The position numbers were made by a program, and so were the translations under genes. DNA of 64,000 nt from Parabacteroides distasonis (GTDB lineage: Bacteria; Bacteroidota; Bacteroidia; Bacteroidales; Tannerellaceae): assembly GCA_015060925.1 (NCBI GenBank), contig SUXM01000001.1:1-64000 (forward strand), written 5' to 3'. The notes under the pieces were generated by a model, which had not been told where the DNA came from, searched no databases, and saw only the letters and a program-made list of their open reading frames with translations. Shown here in pieces: positions 25,844-34,632 of the stretch (within the stretch, counting starts at the first letter, position 1; each line of letters starts with the position of its first letter).

Positions 25844-28800
25844 ATGAAAAACATCTCAAGAATTCTGATGACACTCTTGTTGATGCTCCCGTTTACTTTT
25901 TTACGGGCGGAATCGGACGCGATGGTTCCTCAGCAAGCTGGAAAGAGAATTACTGTTCTCGTCTCCGATGCAATGGGTGCAATGCCTGGTGCTAACGTGG
26001 TAGTTAAAGGTACTACCTTAGGTAATATCACTGATATGAATGGGGTGGCGGTCTTGGAAGGTGTTCCAAGAGGTGCAACCGTTGTTATTTCCAGTGTCGG
26101 TTATGTGACACAGGAAGTTGTTGTGGGAAATAACAACGATTACAAAGTCCTATTACAAGAAGATGTAGAGGCTTTGGATGAAGTTGTTGTTGTAGGTTAT
26201 AGCACACAGAAGAAGGTGAATTTGACCGGTTCTGTTGCTACTGTTAGCTTTGATGAAATGGAATCAAGACCACTTACAGATGCTTCACAGGCTCTTGCAA
26301 GTGCATCTCCAGGTCTTCAAGTAATGCAAAGCTCGGGTGAACCAAATGCGGAAAGTTTCTCTTTCAATATCCGTGGTGTCGGTACATTGAACTCTTCTGG
26401 TCCGCTAATCCTTGTGGATGGTATGGAACAGAGCTTAAGTTATGTGAACCCTTCTGATATTGCCAGCGTATCCGTTTTGAAGGATGCGGCTTCTTGTGCT
26501 ATCTATGGTAACAGAGGTGCAAACGGTGTTATCTTGGTAACTACTAAGAATGGTCAAGCTGGAAAGGTGAGCGTGACTTATGATGGTATCTTCTCTTATA
26601 ACGAACCTTCTAAAATCATCCATACGGTTTCTGACTATCCTACTTATATGAAATTGATGAATGAATCTGCTAACAACTTGGGTAATGCTGATTTGTTCTC
26701 TCAGAGTACAATCGATATGTGGGAAGCTGCTAAGGCTGATCCGAATGGTATCGCTGCTTCCGGTTATCCGAACTATGTGGCTTATCCGAACACTGACTGG
26801 TGGAATGAAATCTATACTAAGCAATGGATGCAGAAACATACTGTTTCTATCAATGGTAAGGAAAAGAGAACTGGCTATTCTATGAGTTTCTCTTATGTGG
26901 ATAATCCTGGTGTAATCAAGAATTCCGGTTACTCAAGATATATGGGTCGTATCAATTTGTATTCAGATATCAAGGATTGGTTAAGAGTGGGTACCCGTAC
27001 TTCTGCTAATATCACAGATCGTCCGGTCTCTTATGTAAGTTATGATGGTTTCTTCAATACATTGAATACCCAGAAGATGCTTCCTTGTACCTATCCGTAT
27101 TATGATGGTAAATATGGTGGACCGGAAGGACCGGAAGATGACCCACAGTCTCACAACCCGCTTTGGGATATGTTAGGTAAAGGTGTTGACAAATATCAAC
27201 AAATTTATACCAACTGGTATGCACAGGTGAAGTTCTTGAAACATTTCTCTTATAACTTCGACTTCTTCTATAAAGACCTTCGTCAGGAAAAGAAATATTC
27301 AGGTGACCCGACCGGTAAGTATAGCTTCTCTAAAGGTGCTTGGATTGCTGGTGCTGCTGACCCTGCTACTCTTTATTCTTATATGGATTATACAAGAGAA
27401 ACTTCTTCTAAGATTAACCACCTTTTGAACTATAGCCAGACAATTGCTAAAGATCATGACGTAGCTGCAATGTTCGGTTATGAAGAACAAAAATGGAACT
27501 ATAGAGAAACTAAGGTGAGCAAGTTAGGTCTTACTGATGCGAATGTAAATGACTTGGATGCAGCGACTACTCCTTATAAGACTGCCGGTTATGAAAAAGC
27601 GTATACCAGCCGTTCTTATTTCGGTCGTGTAAATTATGCATATAAGGGTAAATATTTGTTTGAATTCAATATCCGTCATGATGGTTCTTCAAGATTTGCT
27701 CCTGATTATCGTTGGGGTACTTTCCCATCATTGTCTGCTGGTTGGCGTATGAGTGAAGAATCTTGGTTGAAACCTATTGATTGGGTAAACAACTTGAAGA
27801 TACGTGCTTCTTGGGGTAAGTTGGGTAACAACTCTATTGACAACTATGAATGGCAATCTTTGTATGCTGCTTCTAACTATTCTATTGGCCAGGCTTTGTC
27901 AAGTGGTATTGCTATTAAGGAAATTGCTAATGCCGCTTTGAGCTGGGAAGAAACAGCTGTTACTAACGTGGGTGTTGATTATGGTTTCTTGAATAACCGC
28001 TTGATCGGTACAATTGACGTGTATAACAAGTTGACAAGTGGTATCTTGTATCGTCCGGATATGTTCATGGTAATGGGTTCTGCTGATGCTCCAAGACAGA
28101 ACATTGCTGAAGTAACTAACCGTGGTGTTGAATTTGAAATCGGTTGGAGAGATCGAATTGGTAAAGACTTCTCTTATAATGTAAAGGCTAACTTCGCTTA
28201 CAATAAGAACTATGTCAGCAAATATAAAGGTGAATTAGAAAGAGGTTGGAACGAAGACCATACAGAATATACTTCTAACATCGGTGATGTATCAACAGGT
28301 TCTTCTACCAGAGTATTGGAAGGTCATATCATCAATGAATACTATATGATTGATCCGTATAAAGGTAATGGTTCTTATTTCAATGCGGATGGTTCTGTAA
28401 ACATCAATGGTGGTCCGAAGGATGGTATGATCCGTACAGAACAGGATATGCAATGGTTGCAGGCTATGCAGGCTGCCGGTTATTCTTTCCAACCGTATAA
28501 TAACATTGCACAGAACGGACTTTGGTATGGTGAGTATATCTATGCGGATGCAAATGGTGACGGTGTTTATGGTAACACGCATGATGCTCAGTTCCAAGGC
28601 ATGTCAAATGTTCCTAAATATAACTTCGGTTTGTATGCAAATGCTGAATATAAAGGATTTGACTTGGCTATGAACTGGGGTGGTTCTGCGGGATTCGGTA
28701 TTTACTACTATCGTGCATCTACTAACTCAAGTAATACAATTTACGGGTATGCTATTCCTGATGATGTAGCGAATGACCACTATTTCTTTGATCCGGCTAA

Positions 28801-29113
28801 TCCGTCTGACCCAAGAACTAACTTGACTTCAGAACGTCCTCGTTTGGTGAATGTGTCAAGCTCTCAGAGTTCTGCAACATCTTCTCTTCATTTGGAAAAA
28901 GGAAACTTCTTGAAGCTTAGAAACTTGACAATCGGTTATACGCTTCCGAGTGAGATTACAAAGAAATTCTTTGTGGAAAGATTACGTGTATATGCATCTG
29001 GTGAAAACTTATTTACAATAACTAATTTCTCTGGACAAGACCCAGAAATGCGTAGATCAATTGGTTATTCAACTTTACGCCAATACGCATTAGGTGTTAG
29101 TGTGACATTCTAA
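25844..29113 (+). CDS. SusC/RagA-family TonB-dependent receptor
   Basis: Outer-membrane importer of 1089 aa. Signal peptide (about 1-22), carboxypeptidase-D-like regulatory domain (about 33-105), TonB box region and plug (DEVVVVGYSTQKKVNLTGSV, NIRGVGTLNSSGPLILVDG, ASVSVLKDAASCAIYGNRGA), then a 22-strand barrel ending YALGVSVTF. It works with the SusD lipoprotein encoded 29 bp downstream. The operon has a phosphoesterase but no glycoside hydrolase, so the imported ligand may be phosphorylated rather than a plain glycan; this is inference. Confidence 0.94.
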   Translation: MKNISRILMTLLLMLPFTFLRAESDAMVPQQAGKRITVLVSDAMGAMPGANVVVKGTTLGNITDMNGVAVLEGVPRGATVVISSVGYVTQEVVVGNNNDYKVLLQEDVEALDEVVVVGYSTQKKVNLTGSVATVSFDEMESRPLTDASQALASASPGLQVMQSSGEPNAESFSFNIRGVGTLNSSGPLILVDGMEQSLSYVNPSDIASVSVLKDAASCAIYGNRGANGVILVTTKNGQAGKVSVTYDGIFSYNEPSKIIHTVSDYPTYMKLMNESANNLGNADLFSQSTIDMWEAAKADPNGIAASGYPNYVAYPNTDWWNEIYTKQWMQKHTVSINGKEKRTGYSMSFSYVDNPGVIKNSGYSRYMGRINLYSDIKDWLRVGTRTSANITDRPVSYVSYDGFFNTLNTQKMLPCTYPYYDGKYGGPEGPEDDPQSHNPLWDMLGKGVDKYQQIYTNWYAQVKFLKHFSYNFDFFYKDLRQEKKYSGDPTGKYSFSKGAWIAGAADPATLYSYMDYTRETSSKINHLLNYSQTIAKDHDVAAMFGYEEQKWNYRETKVSKLGLTDANVNDLDAATTPYKTAGYEKAYTSRSYFGRVNYAYKGKYLFEFNIRHDGSSRFAPDYRWGTFPSLSAGWRMSEESWLKPIDWVNNLKIRASWGKLGNNSIDNYEWQSLYAASNYSIGQALSSGIAIKEIANAALSWEETAVTNVGVDYGFLNNRLIGTIDVYNKLTSGILYRPDMFMVMGSADAPRQNIAEVTNRGVEFEIGWRDRIGKDFSYNVKANFAYNKNYVSKYKGELERGWNEDHTEYTSNIGDVSTGSSTRVLEGHIINEYYMIDPYKGNGSYFNADGSVNINGGPKDGMIRTEQDMQWLQAMQAAGYSFQPYNNIAQNGLWYGEYIYADANGDGVYGNTHDAQFQGMSNVPKYNFGLYANAEYKGFDLAMNWGGSAGFGIYYYRASTNSSNTIYGYAIPDDVANDHYFFDPANPSDPRTNLTSERPRLVNVSSSQSSATSSLHLEKGNFLKLRNLTIGYTLPSEITKKFFVERLRVYASGENLFTITNFSGQDPEMRRSIGYSTLRQYALGVSVTF

Positions 29114-29142
29114 CTTTTACAGAACAATCTAAATTTTGAATC

Positions 29143-31035
29143 ATGAAAAATATATTTAAAAAGATAACAGCTGTATTGACAATGTCTTCTATGGCATTGG
29201 GGTTTGCCGGATGTGATAGCGACCTATTAGATACAGTGCCCAATAATAGCTTTTCAAGTGCGAATGTTTGGGAAAGTACAGACTTGGCCCGTGCTGCTGT
29301 AATGGGTGTTTACAGTGGTCTATATGATAAATTCTCAAAGAACTATACCGGTGGTACGATGGGTATGCCTTTTGATACTTGGGCTTCTGTCATGGATGTG
29401 GATATGAACTGGAAGAACAACTGTTTCGTTATTGCAGGTAACTGTACCCCATCTACTGGAGCGGTGGCTACACATTATAAATTCTATTACAATATTATCT
29501 ATAGAGCGAATGATGTCATTAACAACATCAGCAATGTACCTGATATGGCTGATACTGAAAAGGCACAATATATTGCTGAATGTAAGTTCTTGCGTGCTTG
29601 GGCTTACTTTGGATTGAATGTGCTTTGGAGAGGTGTTCCTATTTATACTGAAAATGTAGAAGCTACAGAAGCTAATAAACCTCGTAACACTGAGGCTGAA
29701 GTATGGGATCAGATTGTTAGAGATTTGACTGACTGTATCAATGAAACCAACCTTCCGGCTAAGTATCCGCAAGGTAATAGCAGTTACGGACGTATTACGA
29801 AGGGTGCTGCTTATGCGTTCAGAGGTCAGGCTTATCAATTCATGGGTGACTATGCAAAGGCTTTAGCTGATTTTGAAGCAATAGAAGGTTTGGGTTATGC
29901 TTTGTTCAGCCCGAGCGGTGGTGCTAAAGGCAACGATGACGTATTCCAGTTGTTTAAACCTGCGAATGAACAGTGTGATGAAATGATCTTCTCTGTTCAA
30001 TGTGTGGAACAAACCAACCAAGGTAACCCAAGAGGTATCAACTATGGTAACCGTTGTACAGGTGGTTCTGCTTGGAACAACTATTTGCCGAACCCTGCGT
30101 ATGTAGAAATGTTTGAAAATGCGGACGGATCTACATTTGATTGGGAACAGTATTGTCCGGGATGGCATGGTATGGAACCACGTGCAAGATTGGCATTCTT
30201 CATCCGTGATGGTTTGCAGTCTGGTAATGGAACATGGGGTACAACAGAAGCTACTTCTGATTATAAAACATTGTATAAGAACATGGAAGCATACGGCGCT
30301 GATATGAGCAAATATTTGGATCAAGGCAATGAAGCTCGTATTAGAAAGGCGTATGAAAATCGTGACCCTCGTTTGATGTTGCAGATCATTACTCCGTATT
30401 CAGAATATGAAGGTAACCAGAGCGGTATTGGTAACCATGTTTGGACACTTCGTTGGCCGTACATCTTGGATGCGGGTGAACCGTTTGATATCCGTACCGA
30501 TACCAATGCGAAGTACTACTACTTATGGAGAAAATATGTGACAGAAAATGATGAATGTACAACTCGTTGGGTTTACTCACAAGACATTATCCTTTGCCGT
30601 TATGCAGAAATCTTGTTAAGACGAGCTGAATGTTTGAACGAATTGGGTAGAACAGCTGAAGCAGTTGCTTTGGTCAATAAGGTAAGACAACGTGCCGGCC
30701 ACGTATTGTTGAATGACCCAGCTTATCCGGCTACTGCTGTTGCTGGTCAAGACGATATGCGTGAACGTATTCGCAGAGAGTTCTACTATGAATTAGGTGG
30801 TGAAGATTCAATGTATTTCAATGAGCTTCGTTGGGGTACTTGGTATGACAGAAAGTTCAGAGACCGCTCTTCTGGTAAGTTTGGTGAAGTGGGAACTAAC
30901 GGTTTGATGCAGATGTGGGGTGAAACTACTTACAAACACATCAGTGTAGGCGAACACGTGAAGGTATGGCCGATCCCTGCTAAGGAAAGAGAAATGAACC
31001 CGAGCTTAACTCAGAATCCGGGTTGGGTTGATTAA
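29143..31035 (+). CDS. SusD/RagB-family nutrient-binding lipoprotein
   Basis: 630 aa, SPaseII signal ending in FAGC25, then the SusD fold with TPR helices (KFLRAWAYFGLNVLWRGVPI, GRITKGAAYAFRGQAYQF) and a C-terminal region with AEILLRRAECLNELG and WPIPAKEREMNPSLTQNPGW. It forms the surface lid of the SusC1 channel. Confidence 0.94.
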   Translation: MKNIFKKITAVLTMSSMALGFAGCDSDLLDTVPNNSFSSANVWESTDLARAAVMGVYSGLYDKFSKNYTGGTMGMPFDTWASVMDVDMNWKNNCFVIAGNCTPSTGAVATHYKFYYNIIYRANDVINNISNVPDMADTEKAQYIAECKFLRAWAYFGLNVLWRGVPIYTENVEATEANKPRNTEAEVWDQIVRDLTDCINETNLPAKYPQGNSSYGRITKGAAYAFRGQAYQFMGDYAKALADFEAIEGLGYALFSPSGGAKGNDDVFQLFKPANEQCDEMIFSVQCVEQTNQGNPRGINYGNRCTGGSAWNNYLPNPAYVEMFENADGSTFDWEQYCPGWHGMEPRARLAFFIRDGLQSGNGTWGTTEATSDYKTLYKNMEAYGADMSKYLDQGNEARIRKAYENRDPRLMLQIITPYSEYEGNQSGIGNHVWTLRWPYILDAGEPFDIRTDTNAKYYYLWRKYVTENDECTTRWVYSQDIILCRYAEILLRRAECLNELGRTAEAVALVNKVRQRAGHVLLNDPAYPATAVAGQDDMRERIRREFYYELGGEDSMYFNELRWGTWYDRKFRDRSSGKFGEVGTNGLMQMWGETTYKHISVGEHVKVWPIPAKEREMNPSLTQNPGWVD

Positions 31036-31051
31036 TCGATAGATAAAAGAA

Positions 31052-31091
31052 AATAGCATGTCGGGATTTTCCTGGCATGCTATTTTTTTAT
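31052..31091 (+). terminator. hairpin after susD1
   Basis: AATAGCATG / CATGCTATT stem extended by partial pairing, followed by seven T residues. It separates susD1 from the phosphoesterase gene. Confidence 0.75.
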
Positions 31092-31143
31092 CTGTAAATC
31101 AGAGAAACATACTTTTAACAAGACAAAAACTTAATTGAATATC

Positions 31144-32214
31144 ATGAGAAAATATGTAATGTTAGGGCTAAGTGCATGGTTTGCCTTGATGCCTCTTACT
31201 GCCCAACATCGGGCAGACCAACAGAAATTATATGATGAAAACTCCTTCTCTATGATCCTGTTAGGAGACCCGCAAGGATATACAAAATACGATATTAATC
31301 AGCCGTTGTTTGACCTTTGTACGGCATGGATTGCGGATAATATCGACCAATTGAATATTAAAGCGGTACTATGTACGGGTGATATCGTAGAGCAGAATGA
31401 GAATATCGTGCGTAACCGTAAGATGTTAAACCAGACAAGTGAAGAGATGTGGGAAGCGGCTTCTCATGCCTTTAAGCGTTTGGACAACAAAGTACCTTAT
31501 ATCATCTCTGCCGGTAACCACGACTATGGCTACCGAAGTGCCGAATGTGGGATTACCCATTTTCCTGACTATTTCCCATTTAAACGAAATTCTACTTGGC
31601 GTGACATTTGTGTAAGTGTATGTCCGAATAGAAATGGGGTAGAATCTTTGGAGAATGCAGCATTTGAGTTTACAGATCCTAACTGGGGAAAACTGTTAAT
31701 CATAACCTCCGAGTTTGCCCCTCGTGATGAGGTGCTGAATTGGGCTAAAGAGTTAGTTGCTAAGGAACGATATAAGAACCATAGAGTATTCTTTATGACC
31801 CACTCTTTCTTGACCCATAAAGGAGAAAGAATAAAAGAGGAAGGATATAAGATTACTCCCCGTAATTGGGCACAGGCGATTTGGGAAAAGCTGATTGAAC
31901 CGTCTGATAATATTTCGATGGTGATTTGTGGCCATACAGGCATACCGGAATCATTTGAAACCTCTGTTGCTTATCGGGTAGATAAGAACCATAAAGGAAA
32001 GAATGTCCATCAGATGATGTTTAATGTGCAGATTCTTGGCGGTGGCTGGGAAGGTAACGGTGGTGATGGTTGGTTGCGTATATTGGAGTTCATGCCGGAC
32101 GGAAAGACTATCAAAGTCAGAACCTATTCTCCATTGTTCGGAATCTCACCGGCAACTAAACACTTGGCACATCGTACCGATCCCTATGATCAGTTTGATA
32201 TCGTACTGGAATGA
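31144..32214 (+). CDS. exported calcineurin-like phosphoesterase
   Basis: 356 aa with a signal peptide (about 1-20, ending LTAQ). Metallophosphoesterase metal motifs in order: LLGDPQG, CTGDIVEQNE, SAGNHDYGY, MTHSFLTH and CGHTG. It acts on phosphomono- or diesters in the periplasm or at the surface. The ATG at 31144 replaces an upstream TTG because it starts directly at the basic signal-peptide end. It follows the susCD1 pair, and a terminator lies between, so expression may be separate or lower. Confidence 0.85.
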   Translation: MRKYVMLGLSAWFALMPLTAQHRADQQKLYDENSFSMILLGDPQGYTKYDINQPLFDLCTAWIADNIDQLNIKAVLCTGDIVEQNENIVRNRKMLNQTSEEMWEAASHAFKRLDNKVPYIISAGNHDYGYRSAECGITHFPDYFPFKRNSTWRDICVSVCPNRNGVESLENAAFEFTDPNWGKLLIITSEFAPRDEVLNWAKELVAKERYKNHRVFFMTHSFLTHKGERIKEEGYKITPRNWAQAIWEKLIEPSDNISMVICGHTGIPESFETSVAYRVDKNHKGKNVHQMMFNVQILGGGWEGNGGDGWLRILEFMPDGKTIKVRTYSPLFGISPATKHLAHRTDPYDQFDIVLE

Positions 32215-32231
32215 TGAAGATTTAAAGCATA

Positions 32232-32267
32232 AAAAAAACTCACTCTCGTGAAAGAGTGAGTTTTTTT
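32232..32267. terminator. bidirectional terminator
   Basis: Perfect 15-bp stem (AAAAAAACTCACTCT / AGAGTGAGTTTTTTT) with a 6-nt loop between the convergent phosphoesterase and left-cassette lipoprotein genes. Confidence 0.92.
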
Positions 32268-32286
32268 ATTTGTAGTGGTTTCACTA

Positions 32287-33051
32287 TTATTGCATTTCAA
32301 ATGCTTCAACATATGCACCGAATGAACCAACGCCCGGAACGTGGAAGTTCAAAGCAAACAGGTAGTTATTACCCTCAATCTTATATTGTTCTAATGCAAT
32401 CCAAATCATGCCGTATGTAGAATGTACATAACCACATTCTTGGTCACTCATAACAACATTTCCTGCTTCATCGATAGAGAATACAAGAGGATAACCTGAG
32501 AAATAAACATCCGGTAAACGATAAACGTTAGCTTCTTCTGCTTTTTCAAGAGTCTGTTCCCAGCTTTCTCCAAAGAATTCAGAAGTAAATACGCCTGTAC
32601 CAATTGTTTTGAAAGTCAACTTACGTTGAGCAGAAACTGTGATTGAATTAACCTTTGAAGGAGAAGCATTTTCTTCAGCAAAGCTTAAAGTCAATTTGTA
32701 AGTAGTACCGGCTGCCAAGGCATTGATGTCATCGTAGTTGATCACAATGTCAGTAGAAGCTTTACCATCTTCAAAAGTAGCAGTTGTATTAGCCAAAGTA
32801 AACAAGCCTTCTACATTTGCTGACATTTCGATGTTTACACTGCTTGTACCGGCTGTTGTATTACGATAGATAGGCACGATAATCTTGTTTCCATCTGTCG
32901 GTAACATTTCTACTGATTGCAAAGTACTTGCAAAGGCATACTCTGTCTTAGTCACGTCATACATGGTTTTGTCAGCATCTGTATCACATGAACTGAAGAA
33001 GCTTAAACTGATAACAGCTAAAGCGAATAGTTTGAATATATGCTTTTTCAT
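32287..33051 (-). CDS. left-cassette surface lipoprotein
   Basis: 254 aa, SPaseII signal with FFSSC22. Two beta-rich domains: an immunoglobulin/BACON-like part (about residues 30-140) and a C-terminal domain (about 145-254) with a GTGVFTSEFFGE start. No enzyme motif. Its place as third gene of susC-susD-X resembles SusE/F-type surface binding proteins. The right cassette carries a lipoprotein of similar size at the same position (42669-43445). Confidence 0.75.
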   Translation of the reverse strand: MKKHIFKLFALAVISLSFFSSCDTDADKTMYDVTKTEYAFASTLQSVEMLPTDGNKIIVPIYRNTTAGTSSVNIEMSANVEGLFTLANTTATFEDGKASTDIVINYDDINALAAGTTYKLTLSFAEENASPSKVNSITVSAQRKLTFKTIGTGVFTSEFFGESWEQTLEKAEEANVYRLPDVYFSGYPLVFSIDEAGNVVMSDQECGYVHSTYGMIWIALEQYKIEGNNYLFALNFHVPGVGSFGAYVEAFEMQ

Positions 33052-33071
33052 TTCTCTAATCTTTTATGAAA

Positions 33072-34610
33072 TTATTGATAAATTGGGTTCTGATCTGCAT
33101 CAGAGATGTTTTCATTACCATCAATTTCAGACTGTGGCAAAGGGAAGATGAACAAGATAGAACCTGCTGTAGTCGGCTTTGTTTGGACAGTCTGAGTGTG
33201 GTTAGAACCTTCGTATGCACGGTTGAAACCTAATCCTAAACGTTGCAAGTCAAAGATACGGCCTGCTTCACCCCAAAGTTCCACACGACGTTGGAACAAG
33301 ATTTCGTCCATCAATGTAATCAACGGAGCGTTGGTGTTTTCGTTGTAGGTGTTTGCATCTGTACGTTGAGCCAAACGAGCTTCAAAATTGCTGTCACGAA
33401 CAGCTCCCAACTGTTTGATGGTTTCACGTGCCTGGCTGTATTGTCCCTGATGACATTCAGCTTCCGCTTTGATCAAGACCATTTCTTCTGCACGCATGAA
33501 AAGGTAGTCACCTGTACGAGTGGTATAGTCAGCCATTTTGAACTTTAACTGGCAATAGCTTACGTTAGAACCTGCACCATCTTCAGCCAATGCACCACGG
33601 AACCATGCCAAACGGCTGTCAGTTGCCGGAATCAAGTTGTAAAGACCGGTACTGATACACTGAGGAGCCTTGCTACCATACATACCTGGAGCATCAGAGT
33701 CCATGTGAGAGAAGAAGCTGTTGAAATGTGTACTTTGGTCTGCGATGATTTCCACACCCCACATTACGTCATCAACACCTACATTGTTGTTACCTCCTAA
33801 CTGTTCTACAGTCGCTAATTTCAAACCGCTCTTGGTCAATGCTTCAGTAGCAGCAGCAGCAGCTGTTGCATAGTCATGCATAACCAATGCCACACGTGCT
33901 TGGATACCTTTTACGATGTAGTAGTCGATATGAGAGATATGTTTCTGAGTCAAACCTTGCAACAAGTTAGCTGCTTTGTCCAAGTCTGCATTGATTTGGT
34001 CATATACACCCTGTACAGTACCACGAGGTTTACCTTCAGAACCTGCTACAGTCGGTTCAGAATACAAAGGAACACCCGGAGCATTCTGGTTGTTGAAGTA
34101 GGTCTGTTGATACAACTGGATCAAATAGAAGTAACAGTATGCACGTACAGCGTATGCCTGGCCGACTACGCTTTTAATCGCATCCGGATCACCACCCATA
34201 GTTTCTTCAGCTGCAATGATATAGTTGGCATTGCTGATCATGGTGTAGTAGAAGTTCCAAACTGAATATGAACGACCTGATTTACCCGCGAAGTCACCAT
34301 GTACATTGAAACGGTAGTCTTCATAGAACCAACCCTGTCCCTGTGAGTACATCAAATGGTCTTCACCCATCAATTCAGCCAAAAGGTTGATAGAGGTGAT
34401 ACCGAAGTTTTCAGCAGCCCAGTTAGCACTCCAACCGGATACATACATCATACGGTAGATACCGTTGATTGCAGATTCTGCGCTTGTCGCATCTGCGAAC
34501 ACTTGTGAACCTGACACCTGGTCTGTAGGTTCTGTGTTCAACTCATCGGAACATGAACCAAACATCATAAGTCCGGCCAATGAGCATATATATAAAAGAT
34601 TCTTTTTCAT
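33072..34610 (-). CDS. SusD-family lipoprotein, left cassette
   Basis: 512 aa, SPaseII signal (MMFGSC20), SusD TPR fold (QAYAVRAYCYFYLIQLYQQT, PGVPLYSEPT) and C-terminal RRVELWGEAGRIFDLQRLGLG. Partner of the SusC encoded 22 bp upstream. It resembles the right-cassette SusD in motif order (RRIELWGEGFAFYDLKRLNKG there), showing that the two cassettes are paralogous. Confidence 0.93.
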   Translation of the reverse strand: MKKNLLYICSLAGLMMFGSCSDELNTEPTDQVSGSQVFADATSAESAINGIYRMMYVSGWSANWAAENFGITSINLLAELMGEDHLMYSQGQGWFYEDYRFNVHGDFAGKSGRSYSVWNFYYTMISNANYIIAAEETMGGDPDAIKSVVGQAYAVRAYCYFYLIQLYQQTYFNNQNAPGVPLYSEPTVAGSEGKPRGTVQGVYDQINADLDKAANLLQGLTQKHISHIDYYIVKGIQARVALVMHDYATAAAAATEALTKSGLKLATVEQLGGNNNVGVDDVMWGVEIIADQSTHFNSFFSHMDSDAPGMYGSKAPQCISTGLYNLIPATDSRLAWFRGALAEDGAGSNVSYCQLKFKMADYTTRTGDYLFMRAEEMVLIKAEAECHQGQYSQARETIKQLGAVRDSNFEARLAQRTDANTYNENTNAPLITLMDEILFQRRVELWGEAGRIFDLQRLGLGFNRAYEGSNHTQTVQTKPTTAGSILFIFPLPQSEIDGNENISDADQNPIYQ

Positions 34611-34632
34611 GTTTTGTTCGAATTTATGATAA

